Shown piece after piece: positions 7,559-14,581 of a stretch of DNA of 23,869 nucleotides (its first letter is position 1; each line of letters opens with the position of its first letter). The notes beneath the pieces are model-generated. The model worked only from the letters and a program-made list of their open reading frames with translations, was not told the DNA's origin and ran no database searches. Made by a program: the position numbers and the translations under genes. This DNA comes from Candidatus Krumholzibacteriota bacterium (GTDB lineage: Bacteria > Krumholzibacteriota > Krumholzibacteriia > Krumholzibacteriales > Krumholzibacteriaceae). The stretch spans positions 1 through 23,869 of the forward strand of contig JAUWMD010000007.1 of the NCBI GenBank assembly GCA_030613345.1. The letters are read 5' to 3'.

Positions 7559-7580
7559 TTGACCGGCGGTGGCATGTCAA
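7559..7580. promoter_or_regulatory. Inverted repeat TTGAC-N12-GTCAA in the divergent gap
   Basis: TTGAC at 7559-7563 and its complement GTCAA at 7576-7580 lie in the 94-base gap between the divergent thrC and pgeF genes. Each arm looks like a -35 element for one direction (TTGACC on plus, TTGACA on minus). The plus one is followed by TATAAC, but at an over-long 23-base spacing. It may be overlapping divergent promoters or a small operator. Weak evidence. Confidence 0.25.
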
Positions 7581-7595
7581 CAGAACTTATAACTT

Positions 7596-8363
7596 ATGAT
7601 CGCATGGATCGAAGAGAACGGTCTCCGTATCGGCACCTTCCCCGCCCTCGATGCGCTCGCTCCCGCGCTCAGTGTATGGTTTACCACGAGGGGCGGAGGC
7701 GTCAGCAGGCCTCCCTTCGATTCCCTGAACCTCGGGAGCCATGTCGGCGACAGCCGCACTGATGTCCTCGAAAACAGGCGCAGGCTGAAAAAGACCCTCG
7801 GGATCGGGGCGAACCGCGTCGCAAGGGGTGGGCAGGTGCACGGCACAGAGATAGCATTCGTGAAGCGGGGCGGAACGCTCGAGGGTACCGACGGTTTCAT
7901 GACCGTATCGAGGGGGCTCGCCCTGGCGATAAACTCCGCCGACTGCTTTCCCCTGATGATACATTCGCCGTCCGAGATGGTGCTCGCCGCGATCCACGTG
8001 GGACGCTCCGGAGCGGCGGCCGGCATCATAGGGAAGACGTTCGACCTTCTGTACGAAAGGTACCGCATCGATCCGGACAACACCGTGGCGGTTTGCGGCC
8101 CGGGGATATGCCCGAGATGCTACGAAGTCGGCCGTGATGCGGCGATGGCATTCCCCGCGTACGCGAGGATGCGCCGAGTGAAGGGTTGGCACCTCGACCT
8201 GCCCCGTTTCATACGGACCGAGACGGAACGGGCCGGCCTCAAGCCGGCGAATTTCTTCGACTCAGGGCTGTGCACGGCGTGCGAAAGCGATCTCTTCTCG
8301 TACAGGCGCGACGGTGACAGAACGGGCCGCAACTGGACCCTTGCGATGATGATCCGCCGCTGA
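7596..8363 (+). CDS. pgeF: Peptidoglycan editing factor PgeF / YfiH-type purine nucleoside phosphorylase
   Basis: 255 residues, typical for the YfiH/PgeF (former laccase, DUF152) family. The zinc/active-site residues line up: His82 in GQVHG, Cys117 in NSADCFPLMI, and His134 in AAIHVGRSG. The C-terminal FDSGLCTACESDLFSYRRDGDRTGR is a family hallmark. Members remove wrongly incorporated residues from cell-wall precursors or act on purine nucleosides; the cytosolic role in this organism is not shown by sequence. The usual HAGWRG motif is here HVGRSG, an uncommon version. No Shine-Dalgarno is apparent before the ATG. Its end is nine bases from the convergent thiamine-binding gene. Confidence 0.87.
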   Translation: MIAWIEENGLRIGTFPALDALAPALSVWFTTRGGGVSRPPFDSLNLGSHVGDSRTDVLENRRRLKKTLGIGANRVARGGQVHGTEIAFVKRGGTLEGTDGFMTVSRGLALAINSADCFPLMIHSPSEMVLAAIHVGRSGAAAGIIGKTFDLLYERYRIDPDNTVAVCGPGICPRCYEVGRDAAMAFPAYARMRRVKGWHLDLPRFIRTETERAGLKPANFFDSGLCTACESDLFSYRRDGDRTGRNWTLAMMIRR

Positions 8364-8372
8364 CCGCGCACG

Positions 8373-8678
8373 CTATCCGCCGAGCTTTTCTTCGACCGAT
8401 GAGATCTTGCCGTCCATCGTCAGCTCCCTGTCCCGGCGGTCGTCGATCATAATCGTGGTCAGCACCCTCATCGCGCCCTTTTCGAACGGCACGCTGTGAA
8501 GCCTCAAAATAGTGGAGAGCACGATCTCCAGATCGCCCTCTATCACCGTAGCCATCGGGGTCAGCCTGTACTTGATCCCCTCAACTTCGGCGAGGATCTC
8601 ATGGCACCTCGCGACATAGGCACTGACACTCGTCGAGCCCGTCCCCACAGGTACGATGCTAACGGAACATACTGCCAT
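8373..8678 (-). CDS. MTH1187-family thiamine-binding protein (DUF77)
   Basis: 101 residues from the ATG at 8678, chosen because GGAAGGAG lies about seven bases upstream and because family members start just here (MAVCSVSIVPVGTG). The upstream extension to 8753 lacks family resemblance. Recognisable features are the start motif, YRLTPMATVIEG, the His and Phe of LHSVPFEKGAMRV, and IDDRRDRELT near the end. Relatives such as MTH1187 and the YkoF domains form small ferredoxin-like folds that bind thiamine or precursors in the cytosol. Promoter and regulation are not evident; no thiamine riboswitch was seen. Confidence 0.88.
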   Translation of the reverse strand: MAVCSVSIVPVGTGSTSVSAYVARCHEILAEVEGIKYRLTPMATVIEGDLEIVLSTILRLHSVPFEKGAMRVLTTIMIDDRRDRELTMDGKISSVEEKLGG

Positions 8679-8707
8679 ACCAGGCTCCTTCCATATCCGC
8701 GATATGT

Positions 8708-8737
8708 TTGACTTTAACACCATGAAGGCTGTATTCT
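8708..8737 (+). promoter_or_regulatory. Promoter of the aminotransferase - OMP unit
   Basis: TTGACT (8708-8713), an 18-base spacer and TATTCT (8732-8737). Transcription starting near 8744 would give a leader of about 27 bases that holds GAAAGGA before the ATG at 8771. It lies in the 92-base gap between the divergent thiamine-binding and aminotransferase genes. Confidence 0.5.
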
Positions 8738-8770
8738 CCAGTGTAGTCTGCAAGTGAAAGGACCGCGCCG

Positions 8771-9922
8771 ATGAGCCGCGGAGCGTGCGGAGAGATCAAA
8801 CCCTTCATCGTCATGGAAGTGCTCGAGCGCGCTCTCGAGCTCGAGCGTGAGGGCAGGTCGATCATACACATGGAGATCGGCGAGCCCGATTTCGACACGC
8901 CTGCCGGCATCATCGAAGCGGCGAAGAAGTCGCTCGACAGCGGGGACACCCACTACACAGACAGCAGGGGGATCCCCGAGCTCCGCAATGCGGTGGCCCG
9001 CTGGTACAACGGCCGTTACGACTGCGGAGTCACTTCCTCACAGGTCCTCGTCACGATGGGCGTCTCCCCCGGCCTGCTTCTCGTCCTCTCATGCATGGTA
9101 GACGGGCCCGGCGACGAGATCATACTCGGCAACCCGTGCTATCCCTGCTACCCGAATTTCATAAGGTATCTCGGCGGCACTCCCCGTTTCATCGCTGCGA
9201 GGGAAGAGGACGGATACCAGCTCCGGCCCGGCGACGTCAGGGCGGCGATCGGACCGGGCACAAGGGCAGTCCTGATCAACTCTCCCGCCAATCCGATGGG
9301 CACTCTCATCCCTGCCGGCGATATGGAGGAGATATGCGGGCTCGGCCTGCCCGTCATCAGCGATGAGATATATCACGGCCTTGTCTACGGCGAGAGAGAA
9401 CACAGCGCTCTGGAGTTCACTGGCGACGCATGGGTGCTGAACGGCTTCTCGAAGCTGTTTGCCATGACGGGCTGGAGGCTTGGATACGTTATAATGCCCG
9501 GGGAGAGGATCCGGCAGATGCAGATCCTCCAGCAGAACTTCTTCATATCACCCAGCTCGTTCGTACAGAAAGCGGCGGTAACGGCTCTCGATGCAGAGCA
9601 TCCCGAGATATCCGAAATGGTAGAGAAATACGACAGGAGGAGGCGTTATCTCCTCGAGAGACTGCCCAAGCTGGGACTCGAGTATGCGGTCGAGCCGAAG
9701 GGAGCATTTTATATATTCATCAGGACCGATCACATCGATCCCGATTCGTACCGACTGGCGTTCGACATCCTGGAAAGGGCGGGAGTCGCCCTGACTCCGG
9801 GCATCGATTTCGGAGAGAGCGGCGAAGGACACCTGCGGATATCCTACGCCACCTCGCTGGAGAATATAAAGGAAGGCATGGACAGACTGGAGAGGTATCT
9901 CGAGGAAAGAGGTTCCGGATGA
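8771..9922 (+). CDS. Class I/II PLP-dependent aminotransferase (aspartate aminotransferase-like)
   Basis: 383 residues, normal for fold-type I aminotransferases of the aspartate/aromatic group. Visible landmarks are IHMEIGEPDFDTP near the N-terminus, the Asn of SPANPMG (174), Asp198 and Tyr201 in SDEIYHGLVY, and Lys228 in NGFSKLFAMTGWRLGY, the Schiff-base lysine with the phosphate-binding Arg236 behind it. A C-terminal LRISYAT contains the substrate-carboxylate arginine. Exact substrate (aspartate, alanine, aromatic or other) cannot be read from this. GAAAGGA lies nine bases before the ATG. The stop overlaps the next start by four bases, an odd coupling of a cytosolic enzyme to an outer-membrane protein. 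Confidence 0.9.
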   Translation: MSRGACGEIKPFIVMEVLERALELEREGRSIIHMEIGEPDFDTPAGIIEAAKKSLDSGDTHYTDSRGIPELRNAVARWYNGRYDCGVTSSQVLVTMGVSPGLLLVLSCMVDGPGDEIILGNPCYPCYPNFIRYLGGTPRFIAAREEDGYQLRPGDVRAAIGPGTRAVLINSPANPMGTLIPAGDMEEICGLGLPVISDEIYHGLVYGEREHSALEFTGDAWVLNGFSKLFAMTGWRLGYVIMPGERIRQMQILQQNFFISPSSFVQKAAVTALDAEHPEISEMVEKYDRRRRYLLERLPKLGLEYAVEPKGAFYIFIRTDHIDPDSYRLAFDILERAGVALTPGIDFGESGEGHLRISYATSLENIKEGMDRLERYLEERGSG

Positions 9923-10596
9923 AGAAATTGACAGCTGCGGCGCTCGCGGCCGCGATACTCGTGCCGTCGGCAGCCCTTGCCGATTTTCCGGTAGGATTCG
10001 AGGTCAAGGGCGGCGTCGGCGTCGGATATTATTCGATGGGAGAGTTCAACGACAACCTCGAGGCGGTGCGCGAGCAATACGGGGTCAGCTTCGACGATCT
10101 GACCAGCGGATTCAACGTGATGCTCGAGGGAAGGATCTGGATGCTGGGCCGCATCGCCGCGACTGCCGGGTATGAACACATCTGGGTCGAACAGATCATG
10201 CCGACCGGTTCGTCGTCCTACGTGACATACAAGATGCCGGCCGATCTCCTCTCGCTAGGCGGAACGGTCCATATCTTCAGGGTTCCGAAGGTGATCGACA
10301 TCAACGGGGGGGTCAAGGGGACCTTCGCCAAGGTTGTCTACGGTACCGACGAAAGCGGCGGCAGGTTTACCGAGTACAAGGCAAACGATTACGGATGGGA
10401 CATCTACGCCGAGATCAACACGAACTTCATCAATCCTGTGCAGGTCGGATTCACCCTCGGATACAGGAGTCTCAAGGTCGACGGATTCGAGGACAAGTTC
10501 GGCAACACGCCCGAGTTCATCGGGAACGACGAACCGGTGGTACTCGACTACAGCGGGATATACTTCTACTTCACTGCGGGCGTGGCGATCTGGTAA
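9919..10596 (+). CDS. Predicted outer-membrane beta-barrel protein
   Basis: 225 residues from an ATG overlapping the aminotransferase stop (ATGA). A classic signal peptide covers residues 1-22 (basic KK, Ala-rich core, ALA at the cut site). The mature part alternates hydrophobic and polar residues in glycine- and aromatic-rich strands (VKGGVGVGYYSMG, RIAATAGYEHIWVEQ, VGFTLGYRSLKV) and ends in AGVAIW. A terminal aromatic residue is the usual barrel-assembly signal. The size fits an eight-stranded barrel of the OmpW/OmpX class. I do not recognise a specific family. Confidence 0.75.
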   Translation: MKKLTAAALAAAILVPSAALADFPVGFEVKGGVGVGYYSMGEFNDNLEAVREQYGVSFDDLTSGFNVMLEGRIWMLGRIAATAGYEHIWVEQIMPTGSSSYVTYKMPADLLSLGGTVHIFRVPKVIDINGGVKGTFAKVVYGTDESGGRFTEYKANDYGWDIYAEINTNFINPVQVGFTLGYRSLKVDGFEDKFGNTPEFIGNDEPVVLDYSGIYFYFTAGVAIW

Positions 10597-10600
10597 TGCG

Positions 10601-10636
10601 TTGACTTTCCGTACACTGCCCGCTACCTTTACTGCC
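10601..10636 (+). promoter_or_regulatory. Possible leaderless promoter of the EIIA gene
   Basis: TTGACT (10601-10606), a 17-base spacer and TACCTT (10624-10629). The ATG of the EIIA gene begins at 10637, only eight bases after the -10 element, so the predicted transcription start falls on or next to the start codon. No Shine-Dalgarno precedes that ATG, as expected for a leaderless message. Confidence 0.45.
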
Positions 10637-11101
10637 ATGAAGCTTTCGTCAGAGATAAAAAAATCGGCGATCCTGATGGAGATGGGATCGACAGGGAAGG
10701 CCGAAGCGATCGAAGAGCTCGTCGACCTGCTCTGTTCGGCATACCGCCTCAAGGACCGCGATACGATACTCGAGGCGATCCGCAGCCGGGAGGCCAAGGC
10801 CAGTACGGGGATAGGGTCGGGGCTCGCCGTCCCGCACGCCAAGACCTCAGCCGTTGACAAGCTGTGCGTCGCATTCGGGCTCTCGCGCGAGGGGATAGAC
10901 TTCGAGTCGGCCGATGGTGAGAGATCGCATCTCTTCTTCATCATGGTATCGGCGAAGGACCGGACCGGGCCCCACATACAGGCGCTCGCCGGAATCTCCC
11001 GCCTGATAAAACACGAAGAAGTGAGAACGGGGCTGATGGCCTGCCGCGATGTGAAAGGATTCCTCTCGTTCGTGGAATCGGCCGAGAAGAAGTACCTGTA
11101 A
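10637..11101 (+). CDS. PTS EIIA domain protein (fructose/PtsN type)
   Basis: 154 residues, a free-standing EIIA of the fructose/mannitol/nitrogen class. The phosphorylation motif is clear: TGIGSGLAVPHAKT with His67 as the phosphate-accepting residue. No EIIB, EIIC, HPr or EI gene is nearby, so a regulatory role like that of PtsN is more likely than sugar transport. The CBS gene begins 25 bases later and a permease follows, pointing to control of that transporter. The start at 10637 is supported by the family N-terminus (KLSSEIKKSAILMEM) and by a promoter ending eight bases before it; the upstream extension lies inside the OMP gene. Confidence 0.88.
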   Translation: MKLSSEIKKSAILMEMGSTGKAEAIEELVDLLCSAYRLKDRDTILEAIRSREAKASTGIGSGLAVPHAKTSAVDKLCVAFGLSREGIDFESADGERSHLFFIMVSAKDRTGPHIQALAGISRLIKHEEVRTGLMACRDVKGFLSFVESAEKKYL

Positions 11102-11126
11102 AAGCCCCCTGCCGGGGAGACCGCTC

Positions 11127-11579
11127 TTGGAAATCAGTAAATACATGAAGAGGGACTTCCGGACCGTCGCTCCGCACACGCCGATGCGTGAGATCGCGCG
11201 GCTCTTCTTCGAGACGGGAGAATCCGTCCTGCCGGTGACCGAGGAGGACGGCACCCTTTCCGGTATCATCACGATAGACGATTTCATCCTGATATTTCTC
11301 CCCGATTACATCGACCTTATCAGAAACATCGATTTCCTTCATGATTTCGGAGCGCTCGAGAGGAGCACGTTTTCCGTCGAGGAGAGACTGCTCGTCGCCG
11401 AGGACCTCATGCGCGAGGACGTCACGCCCCTCGAGGAGTCGGAAAGCGTGATGAAGGCGGCAGCAGCGCTCCACAAGCTGGGATTCCAGAGGATACCGGT
11501 GGTCAGCGGTCTGAGGCTGGTCGGGATGATCAGCCTGGGCGATGTGTGCCGGGCCATCTACGACATGGAAGGACGGTAG
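11127..11579 (+). CDS. Tandem CBS-domain protein
   Basis: 150 residues from a TTG at 11127, with GGGGAGA about eight bases upstream; the alternative ATG at 11145 has no ribosome site and would cut the first CBS strand. Two CBS modules are visible: about 3-58 (ISKYMKRDFRTVAPHTPM, then SGIITIDDFI) and about 90-147 (AEDLMREDVTPLEESESV, then VGMISLGDVCRAIY). A linker of about 30 residues lies between. CBS pairs bind adenosine nucleotides and gate transporters or enzymes. Its stop overlaps the permease start by one base, so partnership with the permease is likely. Which nucleotide it binds is unknown. Confidence 0.88.
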   Translation: MEISKYMKRDFRTVAPHTPMREIARLFFETGESVLPVTEEDGTLSGIITIDDFILIFLPDYIDLIRNIDFLHDFGALERSTFSVEERLLVAEDLMREDVTPLEESESVMKAAAALHKLGFQRIPVVSGLRLVGMISLGDVCRAIYDMEGR

Positions 11580-12907
11580 TGGCACCCGGGACTATAGCGG
11601 CGATCTGCATCTTCATCCTGTCCTACTTTTTCATCATCACCGAGAAGATTCACAGGACGAAGACAGCCCTCATGGGAGGCGTGCTCCTCATCATCTTCCA
11701 TATCCTCACCCAGTCGGAAGCCTTTGCATTCATCGACTTCAACACTATAGGTCTCCTTACCGGCATGATGCTCCTAATCAGCGTCCTGAAGGAGACGGGC
11801 GTCTTCAGCTGGTTCGCCATCACGATCGCGAAGAGGTCGGGCGGGAACGCCTGGAAGATACTCCTCTGGTTCTCCGTGTTTACCGCCATCGCCTCGGCCC
11901 TTCTCGACAACGTGACGACCGTGCTCCTGATCGCGCCTATCACGATACTGATCGCCGAGATGCTCAACATCTCGCCCTTCCCTTTCCTCATCGCCGAAAC
12001 ACTCGCTGCAAACATCGGCGGCACCGCGACGCTCATCGGCGATCCGCCCAATATACTCATAGGTTCGGCCACGGGCCTCTCCTTCCTCGATTTTATGATT
12101 CACCTCGGCCCGATCGCCGCGGCGGTGCTCGTCGTCACCCTCCTTCTCCTGAAGGTGATCTTCCGCAGGCAGCTGGCCGCGGGAAGCGAGTCGATCCGCG
12201 AGACGATTGCCGGCATGGACGAGACAAAGGTGATCAAAGACCCCGTTCTGCTGCGCCGCAGCCTCATCGTGCTGGCGCTTACCGTAGTGGGATTCCTGCT
12301 CCATGGATGGCTCGGCCTCAAACCGGCGACGATCGCCCTTGCGGGCGGCGGAGCGCTGCTGATCTGGAGCGGAACCGACATCGAGAAGAGGCTCGGAGAG
12401 ATCGAGTGGACGACGCTGTTCTTCTTCATGGGACTGTTCGTGCTGGTCGGAGGACTCGAGAAGACCGGGGTCCTCGAATTCCTCGCCGGCAGGGTCCTCG
12501 CATTGACCAGCAACCTCACACTCCTGTGCCTCTGCATCCTCTGGGTCTCGGCGATCGCCTCCGCCTTCCTCGACAACATTCCGTTCGTAGCCGCGATGAT
12601 CCCCCTGCTGGCGAGGATAAGCGCGGCCCTCTTTCCCAACACCGAGGGGATGGACGAGGCCGCCTACCAGCTCTGGCAGATGAAAATGGCGATGCCGCTA
12701 TGGTGGAGTCTCGCCCTGGGGGCCTGTCTCGGCGGCAACGGCACGATCGTCGGCGCCTCGGCGAACGTCGTGATCGCCGGTTTCAGCGAGAAGACGAGAA
12801 GCCCGTTGAACTTCCGCAATTATATCCGCTACGGATTTCCCCTGATGATCGTATCGATCGTCATGGCGAGCGCATACCTGCTCGTACGATACCTGCTCGT
12901 CGGGTAA
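11579..12907 (+). CDS. ArsB/NhaD-type (ion transporter superfamily) permease
   Basis: 442 residues from a GTG at 11579 that overlaps the CBS stop by one base; GGAAGGA lies just upstream. Ten to twelve hydrophobic helices run through the protein. Two related half-signatures typical of this superfamily are present: NIGGTATLIGDPPNILIG (first half) and LGGNGTIVGASANVV (second half), each after a SALLDN/SAFLDN motif. Relatives move Na+/H+ (NhaD), arsenite (ArsB) or organic anions in the inner membrane. No arsenic genes are nearby. Co-transcription with EIIA and a CBS protein suggests post-translational control. The substrate cannot be told from this. Confidence 0.88.
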   Translation: MAPGTIAAICIFILSYFFIITEKIHRTKTALMGGVLLIIFHILTQSEAFAFIDFNTIGLLTGMMLLISVLKETGVFSWFAITIAKRSGGNAWKILLWFSVFTAIASALLDNVTTVLLIAPITILIAEMLNISPFPFLIAETLAANIGGTATLIGDPPNILIGSATGLSFLDFMIHLGPIAAAVLVVTLLLLKVIFRRQLAAGSESIRETIAGMDETKVIKDPVLLRRSLIVLALTVVGFLLHGWLGLKPATIALAGGGALLIWSGTDIEKRLGEIEWTTLFFFMGLFVLVGGLEKTGVLEFLAGRVLALTSNLTLLCLCILWVSAIASAFLDNIPFVAAMIPLLARISAALFPNTEGMDEAAYQLWQMKMAMPLWWSLALGACLGGNGTIVGASANVVIAGFSEKTRSPLNFRNYIRYGFPLMIVSIVMASAYLLVRYLLVG

Positions 12908-12914
12908 GCAGGGA

Positions 12915-12942
12915 TAAAAAAGGGGAGGCCGACGGCCTCCCC
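12915..12942 (-). terminator. Intrinsic terminator of the double-sigma operon
   Basis: A perfect 9-base stem, 12922-12930 paired with 12934-12942, with a GAC loop. On the minus strand it is followed by TTTTTT (12921-12916), a complete terminator for the gene ending at 12972. On the plus strand no U-run follows, although the hairpin may still affect the 3' end of the permease mRNA. Confidence 0.85.
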
Positions 12943-12971
12943 CTCGAATCACACTGTATCGGATCTCCGCC

Positions 12972-13568
12972 CTACTTCCTCACCTTGACGCAGGGAATCT
13001 CGCATCCGGCCCCGGGAGCGGAATGCGTGCAGGCTGCCGTGCATATATGGCCCTTGGTACCGGCCATGGGGCACTTTGCGGAATCGTGCGCGCTGCCCGG
13101 GCCGCACTTGTGGCCGGCGGCGCCCGTCATCGGACAGCACCCCTTCGCGGCGGTGCCGTGAGGGTAACCCTTGCCGTGCCCAACGCCCGCGGCGTGCTGC
13201 TTGTGGAGGAACATCTTCCAGTGATCGGCGGGAAGGACCTTCTTCACTTTCAGGATGTAGTCGATCTTCGCCTTGTGCATCTTGTACTGGACGCCGTTCA
13301 TCGACTTGCCCAGCTTCTCGATCGTTTTGGTGGAGGACTCTTCCTTGAGGAGCTCCGCCATCATCTCTTCGTGGATCTTGCCCTTCTCGGCCTTGAGATC
13401 GACCATTGCGAGTTCATAATGGAGCTTGAGCTTCTGGACCTTTACCTTTGTCTCTGAGTCGATGGCCGTGCAGGGCTCGGCCTTGGGAACTTCCTTCTCC
13501 TGCGCCGAAATCGCCGTGAAGGCGGTGACAAGTAGAAGCACTGCGATCAAAGCTGCGAATCTCTTCAT
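12972..13568 (-). CDS. Periplasmic CpxP/ZraP-like protein with Cys/His-rich C-terminal tail
   Basis: 198 residues from the ATG at 13568, which overlaps the preceding stop by four bases and has GGAAGG seven bases upstream. A signal peptide spans residues 1-22. Residues about 40-125 are a Lys/Glu-rich helical region with LPADHWKMFLHK, resembling the LTxxQ helical hairpins of Spy, CpxP and ZraP. The tail (about 131-193) holds eight cysteines (144, 145, 155, 166, 176, 180, 189, 193) and several histidines, with two copies of CPM-x-G-x2-GH-x-C at 145-155 and 166-176. That looks like a soft-metal site, probably for Cu(I) or Zn(II). Last gene of the double-sigma operon, so a likely output or feedback sensor. 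Confidence 0.75.
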   Translation of the reverse strand: MKRFAALIAVLLLVTAFTAISAQEKEVPKAEPCTAIDSETKVKVQKLKLHYELAMVDLKAEKGKIHEEMMAELLKEESSTKTIEKLGKSMNGVQYKMHKAKIDYILKVKKVLPADHWKMFLHKQHAAGVGHGKGYPHGTAAKGCCPMTGAAGHKCGPGSAHDSAKCPMAGTKGHICTAACTHSAPGAGCEIPCVKVRK

Positions 13569-14074
13569 TCGGAACCTTCCTTTGCTTTCTGGTAGGGACA
13601 GTTGTCCTCGCCTACACATTCCGGTCTCATGCTGCATCGGATCAGATAGAGAAGCCTTGCGTCCTCCTCGGGTTCAAGAACGGCCCTCGCATCGACAAGC
13701 CTTTTGACGAGGAGCTTTTCGAGTTGCCCCTGCAGGACCGAGATACTCTCGACCTTCGCCATGATAGCCTGCTCGTCGGGCTCTATCTTCTGGAGCAGGT
13801 GGAAGAGTTTGTCCCTCTCCTTCTCCAGCTCCGCCTTTATCTCACTCGCTTCCTCGCTAGTTCCGGCCATCACATCCTCGAAGCACTTCGCTTTCTTTCC
13901 CGAAAGGCCGATACACTTCGACAGATGCTTGCCGTGATCGTCTATCGGGATCTCCCCGCCGCTGACCGACGTGCCCGAGTCACGGACCGCGAAGCCGACC
14001 GCCACGGTAGCCACCACAGCGAGATTGAAAGCGAGCGAAACGACAAGCATAGCCTTCAAGGTCCGCTTATTCAT
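13565..14074 (-). CDS. Membrane-anchored CpxP/Spy-like sensor protein
   Basis: 169 residues from the ATG at 14074, chosen for AAGGGAG about seven bases upstream and the hydrophobic anchor that follows (residues 9-30). It overlaps the anti-sigma stop by eight bases. The periplasmic part has a long charged helical region (about 72-140; EEASEIKAELEKERDKL) like heavy-metal-sensor and Spy-type proteins. Five cysteines (54, 64, 147, 153, 159) flank the helix and could bind metal or form disulfides. It lies between the anti-sigma gene and a related secreted protein, and overlaps both. Homology to the CpxP/ZraP group is inferred from shape and context rather than a strict motif. Confidence 0.65.
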   Translation of the reverse strand: MNKRTLKAMLVVSLAFNLAVVATVAVGFAVRDSGTSVSGGEIPIDDHGKHLSKCIGLSGKKAKCFEDVMAGTSEEASEIKAELEKERDKLFHLLQKIEPDEQAIMAKVESISVLQGQLEKLLVKRLVDARAVLEPEEDARLLYLIRCSMRPECVGEDNCPYQKAKEGSE

Positions 14075-14510
14075 CGTCTTCTCCCTTCGCGGCAAGTTCG
14101 ATGGCCTCTCCGAACGAGTCGGGAGGATAAACGTCGAGATACTCGAGCCCCGTGACCTCGGCGTGCTGTACCTCGGCCTCCTCGAACCACGCATCCATTA
14201 TCTGCGTTCCGATCCTGATCCCGGCCAGCACGAAGATAGCGGCGGCGGCCGGAACGAGCACCCTCCATCTCCAGCCCGTCCGCCCCGTTTCGAACCTCTC
14301 CATACCGGCCATGATCCTGCCGGTCAACCCCGCCGGGGGCTCGAGCTCCGGCAGTCCGGAATGAAGCCGGCCGAGAACCGAGAGATCGCCGATCAGGACG
14401 GAGCAGCTCTCACACGAGGCGGCATGCGCCTCCAGCGCAGTCGCCTCGTCCGTTGCGGCTTCCCCGTCGAGCACTCTGCCCGCCAGTTTCTCAAAATCAC
14501 TACAATCCAT
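14067..14510 (-). CDS. Zinc-finger anti-sigma factor (second pair)
   Basis: 147 residues with AGGGAGACGT directly before the ATG. The N-terminus has the ZAS motif His29-x3-Cys33-x2-Cys36 (HAASCESC), which binds zinc in anti-sigma factors of ECF sigma proteins. One transmembrane helix at about 82-101 separates a cytosolic sigma-binding part from an acidic periplasmic tail of about 45 residues. It follows the sigma gene at 14582 by 71 bases, an AT-rich gap. Such proteins hold the sigma factor inactive until an envelope or redox signal. Confidence 0.87.
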   Translation of the reverse strand: MDCSDFEKLAGRVLDGEAATDEATALEAHAASCESCSVLIGDLSVLGRLHSGLPELEPPAGLTGRIMAGMERFETGRTGWRWRVLVPAAAAIFVLAGIRIGTQIMDAWFEEAEVQHAEVTGLEYLDVYPPDSFGEAIELAAKGEDDE

Positions 14511-14581
14511 ACGTCTCCCTTTCCTGTATATATTAACGCATCAAAAGTCTTTTTCCTTCATAATACTGACAAAATTACTAA
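14511..14581 (-). other. AT-rich gap between sigma2 and anti-sigma2
   Basis: Unusually AT-rich for this neighbourhood, in a run where other joints overlap or are short. On the minus strand it contains GGAAAAA (about 14553-14547) and TTAATATATA (about 14539-14530). That may be an internal promoter, perhaps recognised by one of the ECF factors, but the spacing does not match the common GGAAC-N16-CGTC form. No hairpin seen. Confidence 0.25.

Noticed and set aside
11542..13161. Plus-strand open frame of 539 codons overlapping the permease
   Set aside because: It is the +1/+2 shadow of the permease gene: Arg/Pro/His-rich, no family motif, no ribosome site, and the permease frame has clear transporter signatures.
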